DNA of 64,000 nucleotides from Hysterangium stoloniferum (Eukaryota; Basidiomycota; Agaricomycetes; Hysterangiales; Hysterangiaceae). Location of the stretch: NCBI GenBank assembly GCA_015178975.1, contig WHVD01000093.1, positions 62,001 to 126,000 of the forward strand. The letters are read 5' to 3'. Shown in pieces: positions 21,227-31,096 of the stretch; within the stretch, counting starts at the first letter, position 1; every line of letters begins with the position of its first letter. Position numbers and translations under genes: made by a program. The notes under the pieces were generated by a model that saw only the letters and a program-made list of their open reading frames with translations, was not told where the DNA came from and ran no database searches.

Positions 21227-23203
21227 CCGCCCCCCGTGATGTTTTTTTTTTACCAACCAGCTTTCGAAAATTATTATTGCTAACTCCGATGCTTGTTTTT
21301 GAAATATACTCGACAGTCGTTAACAAATCACGTCGTCCCTTTACTTTCACAATACCCTGGTTAATGAGCCCGCCTAGCTCATTGATACCCATTTTTACCG
21401 GCCCTCCTTGGTGGTCGTATCGATTGACTCTTGATGTCCATCTTATGGTCTACTTTCCTTCGACTATAAATAATACCTTTCCTCGGGGCAAATTATCTTG
21501 TTTCCATTTCATATGTTTCCCATAGGGGTGAATGTCACTTTTGAAAAAAAAAAAACTTTTTTAGCCATGGCGGAAATCAAAGTGGAAGGTTGACTCTTAA
21601 AGTGTGATCTCGAATAAACTGATTGTATAAAAAAACAGGTACTGCGTCAGCCGGGATCAACATGCCATACATTGAAGCGCTTTAGCATGTGTTCTCAGTT
21701 TAGTGTCTGCCACATGATGATCCGATGATCCCAAGTGCGCTCTTCTGACGCTTGAAAAAAAAAAACTTTGATGACCTGGGTGTAGTCGAATCTTTCCATA
21801 TTTCGACACTTGTGTCATCTTGTGGAAGCTTGATGGCTAGAAATACCATTATAAATGAGGTGGTTGCTCCGTTTCAACGCTCGAGACGCAGAAGCAGATC
21901 CCTCCCAGGCGGCACTGATATATCTTGGCAAATCTACGTTTCGTGTCGTCTAGCGCTATCTCGGAGTGCTCCCTAGTTCAATTAATCTCAGACGGCCATG
22001 ATGTCCTTTTAGTATTCACTGGCTACTTCCTATATATATAAGTAGAGAAAGGATGTGATACTTAGACTCTTTTACTCGAACTTTTATCTACCTAAATAAT
22101 TTCCGACTGGAGGAAGATGTCCAGCAGACAGCCTTCCACTAGTTTGGCGTGTTCATCCGAGACTGGAGTGGAAAGGCCAAGTGCAACTTCCAAGTCGGAA
22201 AAAATGGGGTATACATTGATCAACATATAAGCGGCTTTGATGAGTATTGCTGGGCCGTGATGGTGTGTTCCAGGGTCATGCCCTTCCTCAGATCAACTAC
22301 AGCCCCATTCCACTGAGATTCCAAGTTGGTTCAGTAAAACTTCCTGAAAAATTATTATGAGCATTTCCGTAAGTATATTTTGTATAACCTGAAGCTATAA
22401 GGGCTGTGCGGGGATTTTTGACCATTTTTGTCGCGCTTCGTGGAGAGTCACTGGAGTATGGCGACAAAGGGGACTCAAAAAAATAAATTCCTGGAGTTGC
22501 ATTATAGAGTCATAAATATTAATTTTCTTTCCATCAAAGGGTTTTATGAATATATCGTGATACTCTGAGCCGTCATATCAGTAAATTCCGGCGAAGTTTG
22601 GTAGGTTGTCACATGTCGCCAGGGAGTCCGCGAATCGACCAGACGTGGACAATCAATCAAAATTATTATAGAGTAATTTTAATTGGGGTGAAAAGCAGTA
22701 TTTGATGCTTTCAGATCCAAAGACACCATGGAGAGTTAAATTACCTGTAATGGATTAACTCTCACGCAGTTTTTGTGTTATTTATTTAAACGCAACGAGC
22801 CTAAGGCGGAGTTCGAAATTTAAAGAAAAATCCCCGCTTCGACCCAGACAAATTGTGCCATATGTCAAGAATGAGGCCCAATTAAGACACAATAATTTGG
22901 GATGTGTATGATATAGTATACCTATAAATCCATGTATATACTTGGCCTGACAACAAGGTATTTAATATTGAGTCAAATATCAGTGCAGTACCGAAGAGAA
23001 CACGTTTGACTCGACTAAAGGCAATTTACGCACACGCATCATAATTTCACACTAAACAGACAACAAAATGACGACACATGCGGAACAGAAGACGAACAAT
23101 CGAAAATGTAGTCACGGGAATCTTCTGCGGAGTATTGTGACACCAACATTACCATGCTGGGATTAAAGAAATATGCCTGCGGGAAATCCAGTATCCCATC
23201 AAT
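21227..23203. other. Intergenic with a possible short gene start
   Basis: About 2 kb. A TATA-like run (TATATATATAAG, ~22032-22043) is followed by a pyrimidine-rich leader and an ATG at 22117 opening MSSRQPSTSLACSSETGVER, but the frame closes after 37 codons and no convincing second exon was found. 22790-22870 resembles 40985-41055 (GAGTTCAAAATT... and GACAAATTGTGC), a shared dispersed repeat. From 23126 the sequence belongs to the duplicated F-box unit. Confidence 0.4.
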
Positions 23204-24903
23204 TCAATCAACAACTTCTCGATGCTCGTGCAAGCCCATGAACATATCTCCCCAGTACAGGCTTACTTGTCCTGTCTCATAAACCTCCACATCGTAAAAA
23301 TTTTCAAGGTGTCCTTGAGTATCCCTGACCAGAAGAATATGTCTATAATACCCCTCCACGTATTTAATTTGAGTGCCTCGGCATAGAGTGCCCATGTATA
23401 TACGGAAGCTCATGGTTTCGTCGACTGGAATGGATTGATGGCCTTCGGGCGACAATACCTTCCATTTGAAGACCCCGTTTAGATACCTTAATTTTTGGAG
23501 GGAGGAAAGGGAGGCTATGTGGGCATCTAGCTGCGTTAAAGCAGTATTAGAATGACACAGATGAGAACGAAAAAAAAAAAAGCTTACAATAATAGGCGGG
23601 GTAGTATGTGTTAACCCAATATCGGCTTCCAATCTTTCCAAGTCCTTGAGGTATGGGAAAAAATCGGGGAGAAAACGGGATGCACCGTGGACAATGAGAC
23701 TGCGTAACAAGGTCATGGGCTTGAAAAAATCAATGTCGCACTTGCTGAGGGATGCCTCTAAATGGGTAAGACGTTTAAAAACTTCATGAGGAAGTGTCAA
23801 TGTGAGCGGGATGTCTCGGTTTGGAATCGCCAGTGACCTTAAATGAGGTAATGAGTGCGGAGAAATCCACGGGAGGCTCCACCCCGTTTGACGCTCAAAT
23901 ATCCCCCTCGATAGATGAACACATTCGAGCATTTGATGTCTATCCCAGAACTGTGAAAGAATACGAGCCCTGTCAACATCTGTTGCATCAGCTTCGAAAA
24001 GATAGATGTCAATGATAGTGAAGTGAGTTAAAAGTGGCCAGTGCCCCTGGAGAAGGAGGGAGGGAATATTAGGGCACATGACCATACCAAGATAGAGACA
24101 AGTGAGAGGTGGACAGGGGATAATCATTTGTGTGACAGCGTCTTTTAAGGGGGGATCCTCCCCTGCATTATAATAATCTCCATAGGCAATATGGATGGCG
24201 ACCCGACTAAGATTCTTCAAATCCCAGAACTAAAATTGATCAGAAATATACATCACACGGATGACAGGATGACAAACTGCTAGGTCCGAAACTAAAAATC
24301 TATTTCGACTTTCCGGCAACTCCATACTACTTAACATCGATACGTGAAAGTCCTCTAAATGGGGACATGAAGCCACAAGTTTGAGAAAAAAGTTAGCTGT
24401 TGCAGTTGCCGAGATTTCCAACGGATGCGCCGCGATAAAAGTCTTCAAATTCCCCATGCGTGAGATCGCCTCGATGCATGGTGCCAGCTGATGTGCAGGA
24501 CGCGCCACACTCTGAAACCTTGGTTCATTTTCATCTTCAAGAGCGTCCGTTATACCGACCGGGTACAAAATTGGCACACCCTCAGATTCTTCCAGGGTTT
24601 CATCGACGAGACGGACAAAATAGATACGCAGGGCCAATTGCGGATGAAGATTGATCGCATTCCACACTTCGTCCCGATGGAAATCACAACGAATGTATCG
24701 CATTTGAGCGTAGTAAGGGATGATTGTTTTAGCAAAGGATGAGCACGTATATCCGAGGCTGGTGAGATCAACAGGGTCTTCTATCCAAGCCAGTATCATA
24801 TCAAAAAGCTCGAAGGGAAGTCCGGCAAATCTCGAGCGTGTACTCATGATAGCTTGTAAAAACGCGTATGTAAACAGCGAACAAGTGGATTTGGTTCCGA
24901 ATA
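23126..24903. repeat. F-box duplication unit, copy A
   Basis: This block (23126-24903) matches 27518-29310 along its whole length, from GCGGAGTATTGTGAC past the F-box start codon to ACAAGTGGATTTGGTTCCG. Identity by eye is roughly 90% and includes both introns. It marks a direct segmental duplication of one gene with short flanks. Confidence 0.9.
23204..24847 (-). CDS. F-box / leucine-rich-type protein, copy A, 3 exons
   Basis: Exons 24278-24847, 23588-24229 and 23204-23530; introns of 48 nt (GTTTGT...TTTTAG) and 57 nt (GTAAGC...CGCAG). The product is 512 aa. The N-terminus is an F-box (FAGLPFELFDMILAWIEDP, then LGYTCSSF), which in known proteins binds Skp1 and links a substrate to an SCF ubiquitin ligase. 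The rest has irregular Leu-rich blocks (LRSLAIPNRDIPLTLTL, LKDLERLEADIGLTH) such as F-box proteins use for substrate choice. The second intron happens to be readable in frame in this copy; comparison with copy B (56 nt, frame closed) shows that it is an intron. No disabling change. The substrate is unknown. Confidence 0.83.
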
Positions 24904-25388
24904 GAGCGCTTCTTTAATTGGACCCATACCACCACCACAACGAATTTTCCCACTCCCCAAAGGCCAGCAACGAGGGATTATCGTAAGTCTGCTTCCCAGA
25001 TCCAGCTCTAACCTACACAAGAAACCTCACCTATCCTCTCCACACCTCCATACTATGGCACCCCAAAACCCGAACAACCTAAACACACCAACTCAAACCC
25101 AAAGTTGGGCCTCTGAATCTCCACTAACTTTCCCACACCATTTCACCCCATACTGCCCATACCATGAGATTATTTCCTCCTCCATACTTCACAGTTGGTG
25201 TTGTTGTTCAGTTACAGTGACTCTCAACACCTTTTCAATGTTTGACATTTGCATATTGGCAGGCCATAGAAAAAATAGCAAAATATCTCAAAAAAATACA
25301 GTATATAGCTAAACATATGTAGAATCAGTGTCTAGAATATTATTATGTAATATCCATTTTTGGGTATGCTAAAAATAGTTTATTCAGG
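24848..25388. other. Spacer with a possible truncated gene start
   Basis: After the F-box upstream sequence, a CT-rich leader (CCTATCCTCTCCACACCTCC) precedes an ATG at 25055 opening MAPQNPNNLNTPTQTQSWAS. The open frame is lost near the Tc1-like element at ~25211-25389. It could be the 5' end of a host gene cut by the transposon. 25211-25270 holds ACAGTGACTCTC and ACCTTTTCAATG, possibly the outer end of the Tc1-like element. Confidence 0.3.
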
Positions 25389-25444
25389 CCTGCTCATTGA
25401 AAAGGTTTTGATGCTGATGATTATAATGCAATATATGCTATATT

Positions 25445-25763
25445 TTAATACTTGGTATATCCTCCCTTGGCCTTTATGACTGCCTCAATCCTTCTTGATA
25501 TGCTTTCAATTAACTTCTGACACTCAGAAGCTGGTATATCTTCCCACTCCTTCTCTATCCTCTCCCACAACTCCAGAATCCCACTTGGTGCAGTGGCATA
25601 CTGTCCCAGCTTTGTCTTCAAGTAATCCCATAGATGCTCAATTGGATTGAGGTCTGGAGATTGGGCAGGCCATGGTAGGACAGTCATTCCATTATTTTCA
25701 AACCATTCCTTTGCCTTTTTGCAGGTATATTTTGGATCATTATCCTGCTGAAAGATAATTTTT
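25445..25763 (-). pseudogene. Tc1-like transposase, C-terminal catalytic part
   Basis: It reads IIFQQDNDPKYTCKKAKEWF, then WPAQSPDLNPIEHLWDYLK, the second Asp and the Glu of the DD34E catalytic triad of Tc1-like DDE transposases. It runs open to its stop at 25445. The upstream part of the domain lies on the other side of the insertion at 25764-26415, so the gene cannot be expressed whole. Confidence 0.85.
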
Positions 25764-26415
25764 GTTAGGACAACACTAACAAGGCTACCAAACACAAGAG
25801 AGAATATAGAAATGTGAAGTGAAGAGGAGATAGCTCAATGACAGGGGAGATCACACTTGTTTTAGTGGGATTCCTAAGAGATTGAAACTAAAGAAATGAG
25901 TATGTACAGGTCTACTATTTATACTATTTATTTAATATTTTTTATTTATTAGAAGTGTAAGAAAAATATTAAAAAGGCATGTATGCAACCCTACAGTGCA
26001 TAGCTGCATCTTGGTGCTTATGTAATCTCTGCCCAGCTCTATGTAGGTCTGCACGGTACACCAGCACTTGCATAAGTGCCAACTGCATTTGCAGTGCCAG
26101 CACATCTGGAAGCCTCATGGGCACACAGTGTGGTGCACTGTGTGGCCATCAGGGCATAGGTGGCAGTGCCATCATCTGGCCATACCGCCACTGTGCTGCA
26201 TTGTGGTGTTGTGCGCTGTGTCATTGTATAACTGCATGGCCATGTTTGGTGTAGGTGGCACCATCACTTGGCCGTGCCACCATTATGCTGCATTGTGGCG
26301 CTGTTGCACCATGTTGTTGTGTTGCTGTGCAGCCATCTTTCATATAGGTGGCACCTTTGCCTGTACTGTTTGTAGATGCAAAATAAAACAAAACAAAATA
26401 AAATAAAAATAAAAT
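25764..26415 (+). mobile_element. Insertion with A-rich tail inside the Tc1-like element
   Basis: About 650 bp of unrelated sequence interrupts the transposase between LDPAKIV and IFQQDNDP. The left part begins with an inverted repeat (TTGTTAG...CTAACAA). The right part (about 25975-26380) is rich in TGC/GCA, almost free of CG, has two ~94-bp units each starting GGTGGCA (about 26159, 26252, then a partial at 26347), and ends in an A-rich tail (AAAATAAAACAAAACAAAAT). The tail suggests a SINE- or LINE-like retroposed sequence. The class is not identified. Confidence 0.5.
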
Positions 26416-27200
26416 CAATACTCTGACAATTTTAGCAGGGTCCAACTGGTAATACCTAATACTGTTTTGGAGGTCTTCATCCAAGATGCTCCTGTAAAGT
26501 TTCCCATCCATTCTATCCTCAATCCTGGTGGCATATCCCACACCCTCCCACATGAAGCACCCTCAAACTATGACAGACCCTCCACCAAACTTTACTGTTC
26601 CTTGAACTAGCCTCTCATTCAGGCTTTCCCTAGTATTTTTCCATGCCCACTTCCTCCCATCTGACCAAGATTTATTTTAGTCTCATCAGACCATATAACC
26701 CTCCTCCAGTCATCTAAAGTCCAATACTGGTGGGCCAAAGCAAAGTCAAGCCTCTCCTTCATGTGTCTCTTGGACAAAAGTGGCTTCTTCTTCTTCACAA
26801 CTGCTTTCATCCCTGCACTCTTCAAGCTCCTCTGAACTGTATGAGCTGAGATAGTGTTGTTAGTGATGGTCTGAAGTGTTTTGGCTATGTCAACTGCAGT
26901 TTCAGTCTTTCCAGAGATGATCAAATGGACTGCATGACCAATGTTGGTGGGAGAGAGCTTCTTGGGACGACCTCCAGTTGATTTTGGGAAGGTAGGAAGA
27001 TATTTAGAGTGAAGTCTGGAGATAGTACTAATGTTAATACCAGTTATTGAGGCAATGTATGGAGTGGAATAGCCATCTTCAAGCTGGGAGATAATGTATT
27101 TATTGTTGCTGATCAGGTGTGATAGAGTCCATGATAGATTGCTGGTAATGAAAAGAGCTAGGAATGTCAGAATTGACTATAAATCAACAAGTCACATGAC
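26416..27200 (-). pseudogene. Tc1-like transposase, N-terminal part, broken
   Basis: From the right: an HTH region (in pieces near 26930-27110, including GGRPKKLSPT-like text on the minus strand), then TLQTITNNTISAHTVQRSL, then YWTLDDWRRVIWSDETKIN with the first catalytic Asp. After a frame break at about 26640, the pieces GRMDGKLYRSILDEDLQNSI and YYQLDPAKIV complete the text up to the insertion. Frameshifts make it a pseudogene. Confidence 0.8.
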
Positions 27201-27302
27201 CATGTTGAATACAATCAACAAAATCATGTGATTTGGCCAGTTAATATAGCATATGTATATTGCATTATAATCATTAGCATCAAAACCTTTTCAATGAGCA
27301 GG

Positions 27303-27594
27303 ACATCAGGAAAGTGGGAAGATCAGTAAGTATGCCATCTATATTGTCTAGAGCCGCTAGCTAGACTCGGCTAGACACCCTACTTTCACAAGATCCCTAT
27401 TTACTAGTCAGTATAAAAGCTTACTATAGATCTAGGGACTCTAGGAAGGCTAGGGAGTCTACATAATGGGTGTAGACATTCCCAAATCCCTGATGGAATC
27501 TTGAGCAGCGCGAGACTGCGGAGTATTGTGACGCCAACATTACCATGCTGGGATTAAAGAAATATGCCTGCGGGAGATCCAGTATCCCATCAAT
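27303..27594. other. Spacer between Tc1 element and F-box copy B
   Basis: It contains short direct and inverted repeats of CTAG-rich sequence (GCCGCTAGCTAGACTCGGC, CTAGGGACTCTAGGAAGGCTA). The F-box duplication unit B starts at 27518. Confidence 0.5.
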
Positions 27595-29310
27595 TCAATC
27601 AACAAATTCTTCTCCATGCTCTTGCAAGCCCATGAACATATCTCCCCAGTACAGGCTTACTTCCCCTGCCTCATCAACATCCACTTCGTAAAGATCTTCA
27701 AGGTGTCCCTGAGCATCCCTGAACAGAAGAATATGTCCATCATACCCCTCCACGTATTTAATTTGAGTGCCTCGACATAGAGTGCCCATGTATATACGGA
27801 AGATCATGGTTTCGTCGATCGGAATGGATTGATGGCCTCCGAACGACAATACCTTCCATCTGAAGACCCCGTTTAGAGACCTTAATTTTTGGAGGGAGGA
27901 AAGGGAGGCTATGTGGGCATCTAGCTGAATTAAAGCAGTGTTAGAATGACACAGATGAGAACGGAAAAAAATATGCTTACAATAACAGGCGGGATAGTAT
28001 GTGTTAACCCAATATCGGCTTCCAATCTTTCCAAGTCTTTGAGGTATGGGAAAAAATCGGGGAGAAAATCGGGTATACCGTGGACAATGAGACTGCGTAA
28101 CAAGGTCATGGGCTTGAAAAAATCAATGTCGCACTTGCTGAGGGATGCCTCTAAATGGGTAAGACGCTTAAAGATTTCATGAGGAAGTGTCGATGTGAGC
28201 GGGATGTCTTGGTTTGGAATCGCCAGTGACCTTAAATGAGGTAATGAGTGCGGAAAAATCCACGGGAGGCTCCACCCTGTTTGACGGTTAAATATCCCCC
28301 TCTCGCCCTCCGCAGATAGATAAACACATTCAAGCATCTGATGTCTATCCCAGAACTGTGAAAGAATACGAGCCCTGTCAACATCTGCTGCATCAGCTTC
28401 GAAAAGAAGCATGTCAATGATAGTGAAGTGAGTTAAAAGTGGCCAGTGCCCCTGGAGAAGGAGGGAAGGAATACGAGGGCATATGTCTATATCAAGATAG
28501 AGACAAGTGAGAGGTGGACAGGGGATAATCATTTGTGTGACAGCGTCTTTTAAAGCAAGATCCTCCCCTGCATTATAAAAATCTGAATAGGCAATAGAGA
28601 TGACGACCCGACTAAGATTTTTCAAATTCCAGAACTAAAAAATTGATCAGAAATATACATCACACGATGACAGGATGACAAACTGCTAGGTCCGAAACTA
28701 CCAATCTTTCTCGACCTTCCGGCAACTCTATACTATTCAACATCGATACCTGAAAGTCCTCTAAATGAGGACATGAAGCCACAAGTTTGAGAAAAAAGTT
28801 AGCTGTTGCAGTTGCCGAGATTTTCAACGGACGCGCCGCGATGAAAGTCTTCAAATTCCGCATGCGTGAGATCGCCTCGATACATGGCGCCAGATGATGT
28901 GCACGATGCGCCACACTCTGAAGCCTTGGTTCATTTTCATCTTCAAGAACGCCCGTTATACCGACCGGGTACAAAATTGGCACACCCTCAGATTCTTCCA
29001 GGGTTTCATCGACGAGACGGACAAGAAAGATACGCAGGGCCAATTGCGGATGAAGATTGATCGCATTCCACACTTCGTCCCGATGGAGATCACAACGAAT
29101 ATATCGCATTTGAGCGTAGTAAGGGATGATTGTTTTGGAAAAGGATGAGCACGTATATCCGAGGCTGGTGAGATCAACAGGGTCTTCTATCCAAGCCAGT
29201 ATCATATCAAAAAGCTCGGGGGGAAGTCCGGCAAATCTCGAGCGTGAACTCATGATGGCTGGTAGAAAGGCGTATAACTGTAACAAGTGGATTTGGTTCC
29301 GAATAGCCGA
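27518..29310. repeat. F-box duplication unit, copy B
   Basis: Direct copy of 23126-24903, about 4.4 kb downstream and in the same orientation. It holds a complete gene and about 50 bp beyond the start codon; homology stops after GGATTTGGTTCCGAATAG. Confidence 0.9.
27595..29253 (-). CDS. F-box / leucine-rich-type protein, copy B, 3 exons
   Basis: Exons 28684-29253, 27981-28634 and 27595-27924; introns of 49 nt (GTTTGT...TTTTAG) and 56 nt (GTAAGC...TTCAG). The product is 517 aa, against 512 in copy A. The F-box (FAGLPPELFDMILAWIEDP) is nearly identical to copy A. A few extra codons (AEGERG) lie in exon 2 and most changes are scattered substitutions, so both copies appear maintained. An in-frame ATG eleven codons upstream (MLQLYAFLPAI) exists, but alignment with copy A supports the start at MSSRSRF. 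Probable SCF adaptor; substrate unknown. Confidence 0.83.
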
Positions 29311-30102
29311 TCACTTGGTAAGCAAATGCGGCAAAGAACTGAACCAATTGGCCAATCCAAATGCACTAAAACATCACCCGCAGAAGCAAAAGCCTACTGC
29401 TATGCAGAGCTTCATCCTGAGGGTAATACTCGAGCTACTACACCCGAAGGGGGACCACAGAGTGCATCGACACAACACAGAAATTGTTGAATGGGCTGAT
29501 GAAACAAATAACGGAACCGAGCGACGGGAAAATAGCTTTGCCGCTATGTGGGGAGTGCTCCTCAAATATAATCGGTGTACAAGCTGTCGGGGCGGGTGCC
29601 TTTTGGGGGAATGCCCCTGCATCTTGTCAGGAAAACCGGGAACACGATCTGGACTCGGAAGATCCTATAAATATGACGGAGAAGGATGTCGCCGGGTCGT
29701 AGTGCCGAGGAGGCCTCCATGATCGGCTCGAGCTCCTCGCTAGTAATAGCTCGCCTATTTGTACTGTAAACCCTTTCCCCTGATGGAACGACGTGGCTGC
29801 TGCAGCACTCTTGACATCCGTCAAATTATGCCTATGATTCTACTTATATTCTCTCTACCCAGGGTGCCTGGCGTGAACCAGTTGACTAAGTAGCGGCGTA
29901 GCTACGAAAAAAAAAATGACAACAAATATATATCCCTCACTAGCATTCATCATGGCTGTCAAACCGCGCATCTCATTTTCTAACATTACACTGTTGTACA
30001 TTGCGCTTAAATCCAAAGCAAGGTAGATACAAATGAAGTAGTGTTCGTGTCTGCAGTCCCATCAGGTTGCGAAATCGAAAGCAGCCATCCGAAAATAAAG
30101 TA
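29254..30102. other. Unresolved region between two genes
   Basis: Several overlapping frames are open on both strands at 29290-29720 (plus strand: TEPIGQSKCTKTSPAEAKAY, later LPLCGECSSNIIGVQAVGAG), but no consistent gene model or family was found. 29760-30100 contains nothing recognisable and should hold the 3' end of the next gene. Confidence 0.3.
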
Positions 30103-31096
30103 TTATCGACCTCGCCAAGGTGTATAATGCACTGGATACCGAAGCGAATCTCTCTGCTTCCAGTTCTTTTTCGCTTTGTCCCCTCCGGGTTCTAAATCCC
30201 GACCGCTGCCCTTTTTAATCCCGATTCCTTCTCCTTCCGAAGGCATTCTCATTTCACCGAGAATAGCCCTTTCTCGGACTATTGCTCTCCGTCGTCGTCG
30301 CCTTTGTGCGGTGAAGAACCATGTAAGTCCTGCAAGTAGAATAAAGGCTGCAGCTGCGACGACTATTGCCGCTATTGTTCCCGTTGAAAGAGAGTGCGTG
30401 ACAGCTGGTGATTGATCGGGACCGGAGTGGTGTGAATGCGTGGGGAGGGGGGACGAAAAAAGAGACGTCGAGGATAGGGAATCGATAGATGATTGGGGAG
30501 GTGATAATGAACTAGGGTAGGTGTTTATTAACTGAATGATTGATTAAAATACAGGAGACTCACGTTGCGACGTCTTCGATCTCCACGACAAACGATAAGA
30601 CATCTAAACTGCCGCTGCCTGAACCAGCCCATGTAACCACGACTGTATGATTTCCCCCACCTAGGGATGTTCCTTTAAAGGCAGTTATGGATGTGTCTAT
30701 TAGGACGGATGGGAGATCATCGACGGTCACAGTGGCCAATGCTCCAGACTCCGGACCAGGGACAAATGTTATTTCAGAGCCATTGAATGTGAAGGAGACA
30801 CGAGGAATGAATATCGGGGAAGAGTCAGTGGAGTTGGAGGTGTCAGGTCCATTAGTGCTGGTTACTGGGACAGAAGTATCCGATCCATTACGAAACCTGG
30901 GCATGATCACGTCAAAATCTGTCAATGAGAATGGAAAGGAGTCGCTCTACCAGTCGGTGTTACAGCCAGCTATGTTCTGGATAAAACACGGGGTTGGTGA
31001 GTAAATGACTTGTGGGGAACTATTATCGATGGTTATGTTGCTGGACGAGACGAGAAGAGCTGTAAATAACAATGCAAAATAGGTGGAGGGGTGCAT
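30103..31096 (-). CDS. Secretory-pathway single-pass membrane protein, 3 exons
   Basis: Model: exons 30964-31096, 30564-30918 and 30103-30511; introns of 45 nt (GTAACA...GACAG) and 52 nt (GTGAGT...CTAG); 298 aa. The N-terminus is a signal peptide (MHPSTYFALLFTALLVSS), then an extracellular domain with many N-glycosylation sites (NGSD, NSTD, NGSE, NHT), a Ser/Thr/Pro/His linker, one membrane span (STGTIAAIVVAAAAFILLAG, ~207-228), then RRRRR and a basic tail. The layout is type I. The 45-nt intron removes an in-frame TAG at about 30948; if it is not spliced, the gene is broken (CNTDW-stop). The protein family and role are unknown; probably a surface protein. Confidence 0.7.

Larger units (their letters stand above)
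25389..27302 (-). mobile_element. Tc1/mariner-like transposon, inactivated
   Basis: The inverted ends are CCTGCTCATTGAAAAGGTTT at 25389 and its reverse complement ending at 27302; similarity runs about 50 bp. The transposase lies on the minus strand in between and is split by foreign sequence (about 25764-26415). No TA duplication is visible at these borders. A sequence like the TIR (ACCTTTTCAATG) at about 25230 suggests that the true left end may lie further out. It separates the two F-box genes. Confidence 0.75.

Noticed and set aside
22117-22330. Possible pheromone-like or small secreted gene after a TATA-like run
   Set aside because: No CAAX end or signal peptide, and candidate splice sites do not give a frame that continues.
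24230-24258. 29-nt intron (GTGTGA...TTTTAG) in the F-box genes
   Set aside because: Too short and out of phase in copy A. GTTTGT...TTTTAG (48/49 nt) is in phase in both copies.
29374-29622. 82-codon minus-strand ORF with SSSSITLR text
   Set aside because: Overlaps equally plausible plus-strand frames; no start context, introns or family; left as unresolved region.
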